From contig NZ_KK073769.1 in NCBI RefSeq assembly GCF_000582685.1, forward strand, positions 222,062 to 264,240: a stretch of DNA of 42,179 nt, in the 5' to 3' direction. The DNA is from [Scytonema hofmanni] UTEX 2349 (lineage in GTDB: Bacteria > Cyanobacteriota > Cyanobacteriia > Cyanobacteriales > Nostocaceae). Position numbers and translations under genes: made by a program. Position 1 is the stretch's first letter. The number at the start of each line of letters is the position of its first letter. Positions 23,942-33,150 of this stretch are shown here, one piece after another. The notes beneath the pieces are model-generated. The model did not search any database, was not told the DNA's origin, and was given only the letters and a program-made list of their open reading frames with translations.

Positions 23942-26900
23942 TTAGTCATTTGGTACGCTTGGACAGCCTTGTGGACGATATTCGTCAGGAACAGCCTTGG
24001 TAGAGTAAGTAGCACTGCCTACTCCTGTGCGGTTATTTGCCTCACCAGCACAAAGCAATGTTTTCACCCAAACATCATCTCGACCTACTTCTCTAAAGAA
24101 CTCACTTGGACGACCTGCGGAAGGCTGGGTAAATCTTTGGGCAAATAAGTCAGGTTGCTCTGACAAAAGTCCGACATCAAAACCCCAGTTTCGAGTGGGT
24201 GCTGAGTAGAAAGGTAACAAACCATCGCCGTCTTCAATTGGGTAATTATCAAATGGGTAGTCATATATGCTGAGATTACCCAGAGTTGTGGTAGTGTCAG
24301 TACCCAATACCCCTCTGCTTTTCAAAAGGGGTGAAATCGGCGCTGTAGCAAAGGCACTCCGCTTAAGTTGAATAAAGCCACCACGAATTTTGGTTGTTCT
24401 ACCTTCCCAGTTTTCCAAAAAGCGTACTAAGTTTTGCAAACCTGCTGACACTTCAGTAGGTCTACTAGGACTGTTTCCAACTACGAACGTGACATTAAAT
24501 ATGGTAGTGCCAGTATCAGCTTTTTTTAGCCAATTATCCCTAAACTGCGTTTGTACTGCTGAGTCCTGCCTGAGAGTATCATTTGGTTTCTTATCTGCAT
24601 CATGAATTTGCAAAACAGGTACTAAAATTGGTTGACCATCTGCATCAGGTAAAGTATTCTCAGGACTTTCGCCCAAACTATCAATGGGCGGCAAATAGAA
24701 TAGGGATTGGTCATTTCTATAAGTTGGGTTAGTGCCAGGGGCATCACCTGTACTTGTTGTTCTGAACCAGAGAGCGCTAATGTTGCCTCCAGATATTCCG
24801 TAATTAGTCCCTGCTACTAGAGTGCCAGTTGTGTATATACATCCATTTTCTGTATATTCAGCCGCAGTGACGGTAGTGCTATAAGCAGTAGTACGTAAAG
24901 GACAACCTACTCCTATAGGTTGGTAAGTATCAGTAGCAGTGGTTGTTACCAGTTGGTTGTTGTTATCACGGGCAAAGGCAACCCGGCGAGGATAACGCCT
25001 ATCTTCTGCAACTAAAGCTAAACTACCTGTATCGCCAGCCCCAAGCCGTTGTCTTATGCTCTTATTATTTGGAGCAGTTCCGAATGCAGTATTCCAATTA
25101 GTAACAACAGTTGCAGAGTAGCCAGGAGCATCGGCTATAGCTTTGCCTAATTGATTTGCCTTAATGTTCTTCTCTGTGATGCTTAAAGCACCATTTCCAT
25201 CACTGTCAAATCCAACCACCCAGTCATTTGCTGTACATTGTGATACCTCTTCTTTGGGGCAGATTTCCATCACATACAAGGGGAAACCATTTGCCCGTCG
25301 CTGAATTGGTGTTACACCATTGATTGTGTAGGAACCTAATGCAGTTTTTGGAATAATGGTATTACCAGTTCCATTAACTGGTTGCCACCAATCGGTATTA
25401 GTGAGGTAGTTGTTTTCCAAAAAGCCGTTTTTCAGTCGAGGGTTATTATTTATGTTGGTGGGCAAGCTGGTTAGATTTAAGTTGCTTGTAAGTGGAATAC
25501 CAGTGTTGTTGTTTAGGTCAAAATCGCCTTGGTTGCGGGCGCCATCGACAAAAGTGCTAGATAGCAGCGTCATCGAATCAGCAACAACTGTTGCCGATCG
25601 CCAGTAGTCTCCCCCATCAGTAGGACAACCTGTTCTTCCTGGACGACAAGCAAACTTGGTTTGAGGATCGCTGCGATCGTAAAAGCTGGTAGATTCTAAT
25701 GTTTGAAATTCTTCAATTTCTGTACTACTGGTGGTGTCAGTACGGTGCAAGTTGAATCTACCTCTAATATATGCGGGTAAATCCGTTGCTAAAATCAGAC
25801 CCTTTTCTCTAGCGATGAAAGTATTGCTGTTATTCCTTGCTAAGGTATCACCGTTGTAAAGGCGGATACCATTGGTGCGACGAGTGGCATCAAGCTGAAA
25901 GTCTGTTGGGCTAAGTAATTCTGACTGAGCAGTTGTGTTACTTTTATCTATTAATGCATCTTCTCTGGTGGCGTAAATAATGCCACTCATCGGTAATAGA
26001 TATTCTGTACCTGTACCAACTGTACCTGTAATCGATGTCGTGATTAGCTGGGCTACATTAATATCAGTTACCCGAACTTCTAAGGGTTGACGCTGTTCAA
26101 GGTCTAAAAGGTAGTCAGTGGCAGGTAGAAAGCTAGCCTGCTTGATTTCCCTAGCATCTAGGAAAGATGCTTCTTTAATAGCGCCATGAGGAGGTTGGTT
26201 ACTTGGAGTGACGAAACCGATTTCATTATTGAAAATAGAAATCGCACACAGGGCAGTATCAATTGCTGAATAATCTGCCAGTTCTAAGTTACTGGTTGAA
26301 CCTGTCGGTACTGTAGTCCCAGTGCCAATTTTATCTAGAGCATCCTTTAAGGGTTGATTTACTCGACGCCCATTAGGAAAGACTAAGTTTGCTTGTTTTA
26401 CTAGATGAGCTTTGTAGGTGGCAAAGGTACTTCTGCCAGGGAAGTTGTAAACAACACCGTTGTTAGATTTACCATTTGTATCAGCATTCCAAGGTAAGCC
26501 AGTTCTATTTTTAGTTGAATCAAATACTTCTCCAGCATCTTGAACGCCGTTGTTGTTGATGTCTTTGAAGTATATATAGCTGGGGTCGTGGTAGCTACTA
26601 ACACAAGCTATAGGGGTTTGGTAATCTTCAGCGTTATTTTTGTAGTGATACACAGCAGTTGCCCGCATTAGTAAATCGCCCTTGCGTGTTTCTGCTGGGT
26701 TAGGGCTACTCATGGGCATGGTGTCGGACCACACAAGTATATCAGGCAGAGTAGGAGGAGTAATACCTAAGACAGTAGCAGGCTCTTTTAAAAATGAATT
26801 AGTGTCACGACCGTAATAAGGACCGGATGCATTGGTAACACCAGGACCATCAACATAAATCCCGGCACCAGTTACAATGCGGACTCCACCAACGTTATCT

Positions 26901-28834
26901 AACTCATTTTCTGGAATCTTAGCGGCGTTTTTTTCCCAAAAGCCATTTCTTGCTGAAATACCGAGGTCGCCAAGACTTTCGCTTTGAGTGGTACGCCATC
27001 TTTGCGGAGAACCAGTTGGTCTTGTCCAGTTAACAGCGCTGCTGTTATTAAAAATTGGCTGTTGACCATCCATGCCAACATATTTGCCATCTGATTTCCA
27101 TAATGCAGGTAGATTGTTACCGACAAAAATGCGATCGCCTAACTTAGTCTGAACACCTTCTTGGTTGCGTTTTGTTGGTTCTGTCGCTTCTAACTGAGTA
27201 GGAGTCACAGTCACAGTTGTTGCGTTAGTCAACTGGTTGCTGCTGTTTATTGGCTCTCTCCAAACTGCTGGGGGTTCAAATAAACTGTAAGTAATAGCGC
27301 TATAGCCAGTTAATGCGTTTCCTCCAAAGGCTACTTCAGCGAAGGGTACGCGGCGTGTACGATTTTTAAGGTAAAGTTCTATTTCATCTGCAAGAATCTT
27401 TCTCGCTGTGGTGTCATCATCACCAACTTGAACACGTTCATCAACATTTTTTTTAATATCGTCTGGGTATCCACTAGCTGCAACTGCTGTTTCAACTCCA
27501 CTACCAGTAGTTGCAGTGTTACATGATGAACAAAGAGCGATCGCATCAGTCTTCATCGTGGCAATGCGTTGATTGTATGCATCATCGTTAAAGCCGATAG
27601 ATGCACCGCCGGCACTATCAGTAGACCTGCTAGTACTCTTAATCTCTATATCTCCTGTATTTGTTAGTGGTGCATTACCAAAACCTTTATACAAATGAAC
27701 TTTAGCAGCTTTTTGATCGGTAGTTTGAGCAATGCTTCCAGTTCCTACATTACCTCCGACACTAATCTGCCCGTTTTCTTGGTTATAAAAACACGATGAC
27801 TTACTGCTGACTTGTCGCAACTCAATATTACCTGGACCACCTCCCCCAATGAGCAAATTGCCATTAGTGTGAATTCTCCCATTCAGTGCCAAGGCTACAC
27901 CAGGTGTAATTTCTAAATCGTGTTCAGACCAAACTGCGTTATAAGCTACAGGAACGCGACTTCGGTCTTGTTGAAATTCTAATGCGACAAAACCTTTGTC
28001 TCCTTTATAGGTTTCGTATTCCGTCGCACTTAAACCAGTAAGGTTAGTAATTGGTACATTAACTGCATAGACAAAGAAGCTTTTACCCAGATTACCCGAT
28101 TGGAGTTTATACCAACTAGAATTACCCACCAAGCTAGAAAAACCGCTAGCACTTGGACAGTTAGTGTTTGTATTGGCATTATCCATTGGTGGGGTTTTAG
28201 CTTCCAAGGGATTTCTTTTGCGGTTAAACTGCCCTGTGGTAGTATTTCTAGTCGGTGAGCGGAAGTAAATTCCGTATAAAGTATAGGTGTCCTTTTTGCC
28301 GTTGTTATCTGTATCTACAGCAAATTTCCAAGCAGTTTTTAATGATTCATCTGTCTCCAACGAAGTACCTGGGGTGTTATTTGGAATATCATAAGCCAGC
28401 TTTAGACGAGTTTCATCACCAAGCCTATATTTATCTTTTTTAATAGCGTCATATAAAGCGCTATCAGTTGGTGTTCCCCGTGGCAATGTTGGGTCTTCAA
28501 ATAAAGCATCTAATTTAGCTCTAGCTCTATCAATCGCAGGAGCCGCAGCATTTATAACTGCCTGATTCACTCGAACATTACTAGCATTTTTGCTTCTATC
28601 AAAAGACCTAAATAAAATCGCAGTGGTTAGCAGCACAACTACTATCGCTACCATTGCCACTGTTGGCAAGACAAAACCAGCATTCGCTGATTCTCGTCGT
28701 CTTCGGGTGATAAATAAAGTTCGTAATAGCCAATTAATTGACTTATTAATTGCTGTTAGATAATTTTTGGTAAATCTAGTAAATCTTTTGGATAATATTT
28801 TTATTGCCTTGACTAGCCGGCGTTTTGAAGACAT
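23942..28834 (-). CDS. hpsA: HpsA, large prepilin-like hormogonium polysaccharide protein
   Basis: This is the largest gene of the window (1630 aa) and first of the hps cluster. After a 53-residue basic leader, G53-FVLPTVAMVAIVVVLLTTAIL resembles a type IV prepilin signal. However, position +5 is Thr rather than Glu. The remainder is a long exported domain rich in Asn, Thr and Gly. Two calcium-loop-like sequences are visible: DINNNGVQDAGEVFD (about 757-771) and DSDGNGALSITE (about 1207-1218). In Nostoc punctiforme hpsA is required for hormogonium motility and polysaccharide. A fair ribosome binding site (ACAGGAAAG) precedes the ATG. It is followed tightly by hpsB. Confidence 0.9.
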   Translation of the reverse strand: MSSKRRLVKAIKILSKRFTRFTKNYLTAINKSINWLLRTLFITRRRRESANAGFVLPTVAMVAIVVVLLTTAILFRSFDRSKNASNVRVNQAVINAAAPAIDRARAKLDALFEDPTLPRGTPTDSALYDAIKKDKYRLGDETRLKLAYDIPNNTPGTSLETDESLKTAWKFAVDTDNNGKKDTYTLYGIYFRSPTRNTTTGQFNRKRNPLEAKTPPMDNANTNTNCPSASGFSSLVGNSSWYKLQSGNLGKSFFVYAVNVPITNLTGLSATEYETYKGDKGFVALEFQQDRSRVPVAYNAVWSEHDLEITPGVALALNGRIHTNGNLLIGGGGPGNIELRQVSSKSSCFYNQENGQISVGGNVGTGSIAQTTDQKAAKVHLYKGFGNAPLTNTGDIEIKSTSRSTDSAGGASIGFNDDAYNQRIATMKTDAIALCSSCNTATTGSGVETAVAASGYPDDIKKNVDERVQVGDDDTTARKILADEIELYLKNRTRRVPFAEVAFGGNALTGYSAITYSLFEPPAVWREPINSSNQLTNATTVTVTPTQLEATEPTKRNQEGVQTKLGDRIFVGNNLPALWKSDGKYVGMDGQQPIFNNSSAVNWTRPTGSPQRWRTTQSESLGDLGISARNGFWEKNAAKIPENELDNVGGVRIVTGAGIYVDGPGVTNASGPYYGRDTNSFLKEPATVLGITPPTLPDILVWSDTMPMSSPNPAETRKGDLLMRATAVYHYKNNAEDYQTPIACVSSYHDPSYIYFKDINNNGVQDAGEVFDSTKNRTGLPWNADTNGKSNNGVVYNFPGRSTFATYKAHLVKQANLVFPNGRRVNQPLKDALDKIGTGTTVPTGSTSNLELADYSAIDTALCAISIFNNEIGFVTPSNQPPHGAIKEASFLDAREIKQASFLPATDYLLDLEQRQPLEVRVTDINVAQLITTSITGTVGTGTEYLLPMSGIIYATREDALIDKSNTTAQSELLSPTDFQLDATRRTNGIRLYNGDTLARNNSNTFIAREKGLILATDLPAYIRGRFNLHRTDTTSSTEIEEFQTLESTSFYDRSDPQTKFACRPGRTGCPTDGGDYWRSATVVADSMTLLSSTFVDGARNQGDFDLNNNTGIPLTSNLNLTSLPTNINNNPRLKNGFLENNYLTNTDWWQPVNGTGNTIIPKTALGSYTINGVTPIQRRANGFPLYVMEICPKEEVSQCTANDWVVGFDSDGNGALSITEKNIKANQLGKAIADAPGYSATVVTNWNTAFGTAPNNKSIRQRLGAGDTGSLALVAEDRRYPRRVAFARDNNNQLVTTTATDTYQPIGVGCPLRTTAYSTTVTAAEYTENGCIYTTGTLVAGTNYGISGGNISALWFRTTSTGDAPGTNPTYRNDQSLFYLPPIDSLGESPENTLPDADGQPILVPVLQIHDADKKPNDTLRQDSAVQTQFRDNWLKKADTGTTIFNVTFVVGNSPSRPTEVSAGLQNLVRFLENWEGRTTKIRGGFIQLKRSAFATAPISPLLKSRGVLGTDTTTTLGNLSIYDYPFDNYPIEDGDGLLPFYSAPTRNWGFDVGLLSEQPDLFAQRFTQPSAGRPSEFFREVGRDDVWVKTLLCAGEANNRTGVGSATYSTKAVPDEYRPQGCPSVPND

Positions 28835-29227
28835 AGCTGCTTTCCTGTCAAGTGTATTTCACTAAAATTTGTATTTTTTGGAAATTGAAAATTAAGCCTA
28901 TCGAATAATTTCGTAGGCAACATGCAGAGATTTTATTTAAGTGTCTAATTCACTGTGTTTTAGGGATTTTTAAAGATGAAAAATCTCTGTTATTAGAGTT
29001 ATATCATTTGTAACTTTTGGAGATTATTCCGGTAAATACAGATTTGATGAGAATTATTTGATTTATAGCCGACAAAGGATAATAGCGCCATAATTTCACA
29101 TTAATTTTGCCAAAGGTATTTCAGCAATAGGTGATTTCCTGAAGCTGTTGTTAGCAAAGTAAACTTATAGTACCCATCTGTTAAAGAAAACATATCAGTT
29201 GTTGAAAAATTCATATTAGATAGTTAA
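28835..29227. other. Upstream region of hpsA
   Basis: This 393-bp AT-rich spacer should carry the hps promoter. No sigma-factor box can be assigned with confidence. A short inverted repeat GCCTA...TAGGC lies at about 28893-28915 (arms in TAAGCCTATCG and TTCGTAGGCAA). No open frame with good context is seen. Confidence 0.5.
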
Positions 29228-29422
29228 AAGCCTCCCCAGTTAGGCAACCGTGTACACACAAGTCATCGAATTCCCCAAAAAGGAGTGAAAAACCTCACCT
29301 TGTCCGTTCCAGACATTCCTCTCATTGCACTGCGTAGAGGGAAAGATTTTAGCTACGCTAAAAGCGAGGGTGAGGTTTTGAGGGAGTTGTGTGTACACCG
29401 TAGCCAGTTAGGGGAGGCTTTA
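29228..29422. mobile_element. MITE inserted in a perfect hairpin, with 9-bp target duplication
   Basis: The flanks AAAGCCTCCCCAGTTAGG (left) and CCAGTTAGGGGAGGCTTT (right) would together form a perfect hairpin (stem AAAGCCTCCCC, loop AGTTA). CCAGTTAGG is present on both sides (29236-29244, 29404-29412), indicating a 9-bp duplication. The inserted 159 bp (29245-29403) has terminal inverted repeats CAACCGTGTACACACAA and, read inwards from the right end, CTACGGTGTACACACAA (15 of 17 matching). Internal arms AAAACCTCACC/GGTGAGGTTTT pair as well. It has no coding capacity. Confidence 0.85.
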
Positions 29423-29449
29423 GTGGTAAGTATTCTTGTGTGCGGTTAG

Positions 29450-29517
29450 TGTGGTAGTTGACCACATTAATTTTGATGGGGTTGTAGTAAAGACTAAAGC
29501 GCTGAAGCGCTTACTAC
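29450..29517. repeat. Two hairpins downstream of rpmB
   Basis: TGTGGT-AGTTG-ACCACA (29450-29466) is a perfect small hairpin. 29484-29517 is an inverted repeat with outer arms GTAGTAA and TTACTAC and inner AGCGCT-GA-AGCGCT, of the same family as 15426-15459. Together they lie just beyond the rpmB stop codon and may terminate the htpG-rpmB transcript. Confidence 0.65.
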
Positions 29518-29562
29518 AAAAATGCGCTTTATGTTGGGTGCGTTTTTATGAATTGGCGATTG

Positions 29563-29799
29563 TTAGTAATGATTGAGGTTAATGCCGGCTTCTTTTGCCA
29601 TTGCGTGTAACCCTTTGGTTTCTAGGGTTTTGATGGCTTTGGTTGATATTTTCAGTTTAACCCAACGGTTTCCTTGGGGCCACCAAACGCGCTTGCTTTG
29701 CAGGTTGGGTTGCTGAAGTCGCTTGGTACGACGGTGGGAGTGGGAAATTGCAAAGGCGTTATTTGCCTTTTTACCAGTTAGTTCACAGCGACGAGACAT
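29563..29799 (-). CDS. rpmB: 50S ribosomal protein L28 (bL28)
   Basis: The 78-aa basic protein starts MSRRCELTGKKANNAFAISH. It contains HSHRRTKRLQQPNLQ and RVWWPQGNRWVKLKISTKAIKTLETKG, the full bL28 signature at the usual cyanobacterial length. It binds 23S rRNA on the large subunit. It lies downstream of htpG on the same strand, with a 184-bp spacer holding a palindromic repeat. htpG-rpmB adjacency is common in cyanobacteria (general knowledge). Confidence 0.96.
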   Translation of the reverse strand: MSRRCELTGKKANNAFAISHSHRRTKRLQQPNLQSKRVWWPQGNRWVKLKISTKAIKTLETKGLHAMAKEAGINLNHY

Positions 29800-29896
29800 A
29801 CTCAGAATATCCTATTTATCTTGAACACAATCTCTTATTGTATTAAATTTTTATCGAGTAAGATGCAATATTATATCCTTGCGGCATTAGCAATTT

Positions 29897-29965
29897 GTAG
29901 AGACGTTCCGGTGGAACGTCTCTAAAGAAGGTGCCTTACGGTTCCCTAACGCACCCTACAATTTC
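29897..29965. repeat. GTAGAGACGTTCC palindrome followed by GGTGCCTTA...GCACC repeat
   Basis: 29897-29924 is an imperfect copy of the GTAGAGACGTTCC/GGAACGTCTCTA family. 29928-29961 (GGTGCCTTACGG...CCTAACGCACC) is a second small inverted repeat ending in the GCACCCTAC motif, also seen at 33699-33767. Both lie between htpG and rpmB. Confidence 0.75.
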
Positions 29966-29983
29966 CCGGCTCTGCCAGGGTGA

Positions 29984-31963
29984 TTATTTTGCGGCTTGTT
30001 CTGTCAGCTTGGTGAGGACTTCATTTGAGCGTTCGACAAAAGATTTCATTCCTTCAGCGTCAAACCCTTTCTGAGACATCAGTGCCAAATCGTAGACGTG
30101 TTGGCAAATCATATTCACCAACTGACCTGTGGGCGACTGACCATCACCTTGAATTATACTGCCTTGATTAAGGTTCGCCAGATTTTGAATCAGGGGGTGA
30201 GCGGTATTCACTAACAAAATGTGGTCTTCGGGAAATTCTGCCCCTTGTTGCTGCATCATAGCGTTCATTTCTCGCAGACGCCGCAGAATTTCTGGTAATA
30301 GTACCATTGCTGGTGGTGTTCCTTGCGGATCGTCTGATTTTAAAGCTTCGGTGCGGATGTTGAGTCTGGGTTTGTTGAGTGCTTTCTCAAAGAGTTCTTT
30401 GACGACTTCACTGCGGGTTTTGTTGGTTGCAGGGTCAACAATTTCGCTACCTTTGTCTTTATCCAGCAAGGTGTTATCTAAGTCAGAGTCTACCCGCGTG
30501 AATTTAACATCCTTATATTCTTGTTCTAGGAAGTTGATAAAGTGGGTATCGATGAAGGAGTCCATAAATAGGACTTCTAAACCTTGGTTTTTGTGCAATT
30601 CTACATAGGTAGCTTGTGTTGCCGCATCAGTGCAGTAGAAAACGCGGTTTTCGTGGTGTTCTTTGTTACGTTCTAAGTATTCTTTGAGGGTGGTGTATGG
30701 GGATTGAGGGGTGGAATCAGCCGTTTTGGGAGTGACATCTTGCCATGCGTCGCCTTCGTCTGATTGTACCTGTACTGCTGGGGTATCAGCGGTTTTTTCT
30801 GATAGCTTGGCGGTGGTGCGGAAGATGATGATGTCTTCAACTTGTTTTTTGAATTTGTCGTCGTTGAGAACGCCAAATTTAACGAAGGTGCCTAGGTCTT
30901 TCCAGGTGTTGATGTATTGTTCGCGGTTATCGCGGTATAGTTCTTTTAAGCGATCGCCTACTTTTTTGGCGATATAATCGCCTATTTTCCGCACAGTGCG
31001 ATCGCTTTGCAAGGCACTCCGCGACACATTCAGGGGAATATCAGCGCTATCAATTACACCCCGCATCGGAACCAAAAATTGGGGAATTATTTCCTCGCAG
31101 TTGTCACTGACAAAAACTTGGTTACAAAATAGCTTAATTTGCCCTTTTGTCACATCCACATCCGGTTTCATCTTGGGAAAATACAAAATCCCGTTGATGA
31201 TAAACGGATAATCTGTATTCAAATGCACCCACAACAGCGGTTCTTCCTGGAAAGGATACAAGTAGCGGTAAAATTCTAAATAATCTTCTTGACTCAAACT
31301 ACTTGCAGATTCTCGCCAAGTTGCTTTCTGCCTATTTAACACCTCACCCTCAAGTTTGATGGGTACTGGCATGAAATCGCAGTAAGTCTTGACAAGATTC
31401 TTAATTCGTGATGATTCTAAATATTCCTCTTCTTCTTCTTGTAGGGTCAGGGTAATGGTGGTGCCACGAGTTGTCCTGGGTGAATCTTCCAGGGTGTACT
31501 CTGGAGAACCATCACAAGTCCAGTGAACAGCTTGGGAACCTTCTTTATAAGATAAGGTATCAATTTCGACTTTTTGCGCCACCATGAAGGAAGAGTAAAA
31601 GCCTAGACCAAAGTGACCGATTATTGGTTGGTCTGATTTGCCTTGGTACTTCTGAATAAATTCTTCGGCACTGGAGAAAGCAACTTGGGTGATGTATTTT
31701 TTCACCTCGTCAGTGGTCATCCCGATGCCGTTGTCGGTAATAGAGAGGGTTTTGTTGTTTTTGTCAATGGCGATTTCTATTTCTGGTTCGCCAATTTCGC
31801 CTGAATATTCTCCAGCGCGAGATACCATATTCAGTTTTTGGATGGCATCTACAGCGTTCGATACCAGTTCTCGCAAGAATATTTGGTGGTCGGAGTAAAG
31901 GGACTTTTTGATAATCGGGAAAATATTCTCAGTATGGATACTGATAGTGCCTTGTTCAAGCAT
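29984..31963 (-). CDS. htpG: Chaperone HtpG (Hsp90)
   Basis: The 659-aa protein shows Hsp90 hallmarks. The ATP-binding Bergerat motifs are ELVSNAVDAIQK (32-43; E32, N36, D39), ITDNGIGMT (about 75-83) and GHFGLGFYSSFMV. Later come the middle-domain catalytic-loop region IPLNVSRSALQSD and the C-terminal dimerisation domain. It begins MLEQGTISIHTENIFP, the normal start. HtpG is a cytosolic ATP-dependent chaperone important for heat and oxidative stress in cyanobacteria. I saw no CIRCE element in the upstream 200 bp. It is followed by rpmB. Confidence 0.97.
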   Translation of the reverse strand: MLEQGTISIHTENIFPIIKKSLYSDHQIFLRELVSNAVDAIQKLNMVSRAGEYSGEIGEPEIEIAIDKNNKTLSITDNGIGMTTDEVKKYITQVAFSSAEEFIQKYQGKSDQPIIGHFGLGFYSSFMVAQKVEIDTLSYKEGSQAVHWTCDGSPEYTLEDSPRTTRGTTITLTLQEEEEEYLESSRIKNLVKTYCDFMPVPIKLEGEVLNRQKATWRESASSLSQEDYLEFYRYLYPFQEEPLLWVHLNTDYPFIINGILYFPKMKPDVDVTKGQIKLFCNQVFVSDNCEEIIPQFLVPMRGVIDSADIPLNVSRSALQSDRTVRKIGDYIAKKVGDRLKELYRDNREQYINTWKDLGTFVKFGVLNDDKFKKQVEDIIIFRTTAKLSEKTADTPAVQVQSDEGDAWQDVTPKTADSTPQSPYTTLKEYLERNKEHHENRVFYCTDAATQATYVELHKNQGLEVLFMDSFIDTHFINFLEQEYKDVKFTRVDSDLDNTLLDKDKGSEIVDPATNKTRSEVVKELFEKALNKPRLNIRTEALKSDDPQGTPPAMVLLPEILRRLREMNAMMQQQGAEFPEDHILLVNTAHPLIQNLANLNQGSIIQGDGQSPTGQLVNMICQHVYDLALMSQKGFDAEGMKSFVERSNEVLTKLTEQAAK

Positions 31964-32170
31964 GATTCCTAATGTTCTGTTTAAGTATCTGAATTATGAC
32001 TCTGGCAAATACATCATAGCCATCTGCTTTCAAGGGTAAGCCTGAAGAATGCTAGAAGGCATGATACCAATTAGGATTGTAAAGGCATAACTTAGGCGAT
32101 CGCTTCTTTTTTCAGAGTTGTTTGCCCCCATAGAGTGATTCGGATTTCCCTACCCCTGCTAAATATCCTC

Positions 32171-32806
32171 CTACTTAGTATTTTTTTCCAAGACTAAAAA
32201 ATAGTGATATGGATGGATGGGATCGATAAATTCTTGCTTGATGGTTAATCCTGCTTTGGCAACCGAGTCTAAAATCCGCTTTTTGGGATATCCTTTTAGC
32301 CCCATTTCCCAATAATGCTCGTTACAAACTGGTTTTGTACTCCAAAATTTTGGCACATGAAATAATAAATACCTTGACCTATGTGCATAAGAATATTTGA
32401 TTTGAAGTGCCAAAAATTGGGCATTATAGGGAATCGAAATTACTAAAAATTTCTTTGTAATAAGTGCAAGTTGTTTTAAGGCTTCTTCTGATTGTTCATA
32501 AGGCAAATGTTCCAGCACCTGAAACAGGACAATCGCATCAAATTTATCTTTGAGGGTCGAAAAATCATTTGTTAGATCCAAAATTATGTCTGGTTCTAAG
32601 TTTGGGTCAATATCAGCAGTGGTGACATTGTAGCCATTGCGTTTGAGGATATCCGTTAACAGGGAATTAAAAATCCCAATTTCCAGGATGTTTTTTACCT
32701 GTGAGCCTAATGTAAATATTAGACGCAATTGGTGGTGATAACTAATCAGCCTATCTTTTGATAAATATTCCGAATTTTTCAGGTTTAATGAGCTAATGAG
32801 TTGCAT
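32171..32806 (-). CDS. Class I SAM-dependent methyltransferase
   Basis: The 211-aa protein has a Rossmann methyltransferase core. Motif I is ILEIGIFNSLLTDIL (about 39-53), with IFNS in place of the usual GCGTG glycines. Motif II follows as YNVTTADIDPNLEPDIILDL, and motif IV as FDAIVLFQVLEHLPY (about 88-102). Such proteins methylate small molecules or sugars; the acceptor cannot be deduced. The imperfect glycine loop may lower SAM affinity or reflect a family variant. It stands alone between htpG and the palindrome-rich spacer, on the minus strand. Confidence 0.82.
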   Translation of the reverse strand: MQLISSLNLKNSEYLSKDRLISYHHQLRLIFTLGSQVKNILEIGIFNSLLTDILKRNGYNVTTADIDPNLEPDIILDLTNDFSTLKDKFDAIVLFQVLEHLPYEQSEEALKQLALITKKFLVISIPYNAQFLALQIKYSYAHRSRYLLFHVPKFWSTKPVCNEHYWEMGLKGYPKKRILDSVAKAGLTIKQEFIDPIHPYHYFLVLEKNTK

Positions 32807-32906
32807 AAAATGGACTGACTAAAGTTGTGGGTGAGTAATTAAATTTTTCCCCAAAAATCAGTCCGAGTAACAATTTTAGGTAAAAAATATTTTTTTCATT
32901 ACCAAC

Positions 32907-33134
32907 AGCCTGGGACTTAAGTCCCAGGCTGAAAGCTAAAGTCGGATAAATCCGACTGAAATTATATCATGTCCGAAAAATCATATATATTGTAAAGACG
33001 TTCCGCCGGAACGTCTCTACGACGGTTACTATTCTTCCCGCGACTCGGACTGAAATTATATCATGTCCGAAAAATCATATATATAAGACGTTCCGCCGGA
33101 ACGTCTCTACGACGATTATTATTCTTCTCGCGAC
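32907..33134. repeat. Palindrome cluster and 94-bp-period direct repeat
   Basis: 32907-32930 is a perfect 24-bp palindrome (arms AGCCTGGGACTT and AAGTCCCAGGCT). 32940-32957 is AGTCGGAT-AA-ATCCGACT. Then a block starting GACTGAAATTATATCATGTC is present twice (32954-33044 and 33048-33134, period 94). Each copy contains one GTAGAGACG-family palindrome (32992-33020, 33085-33110). No gene is visible between 32807 and 33150. Confidence 0.9.
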
Positions 33135-33150
33135 AATGTAGTAATCTGTG

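Noticed and set aside
31964..32170. CIRCE heat-shock operator upstream of htpG
   Set aside because: No TTAGCACTC-N9-GAGTGCTAA sequence or near match was found by eye.
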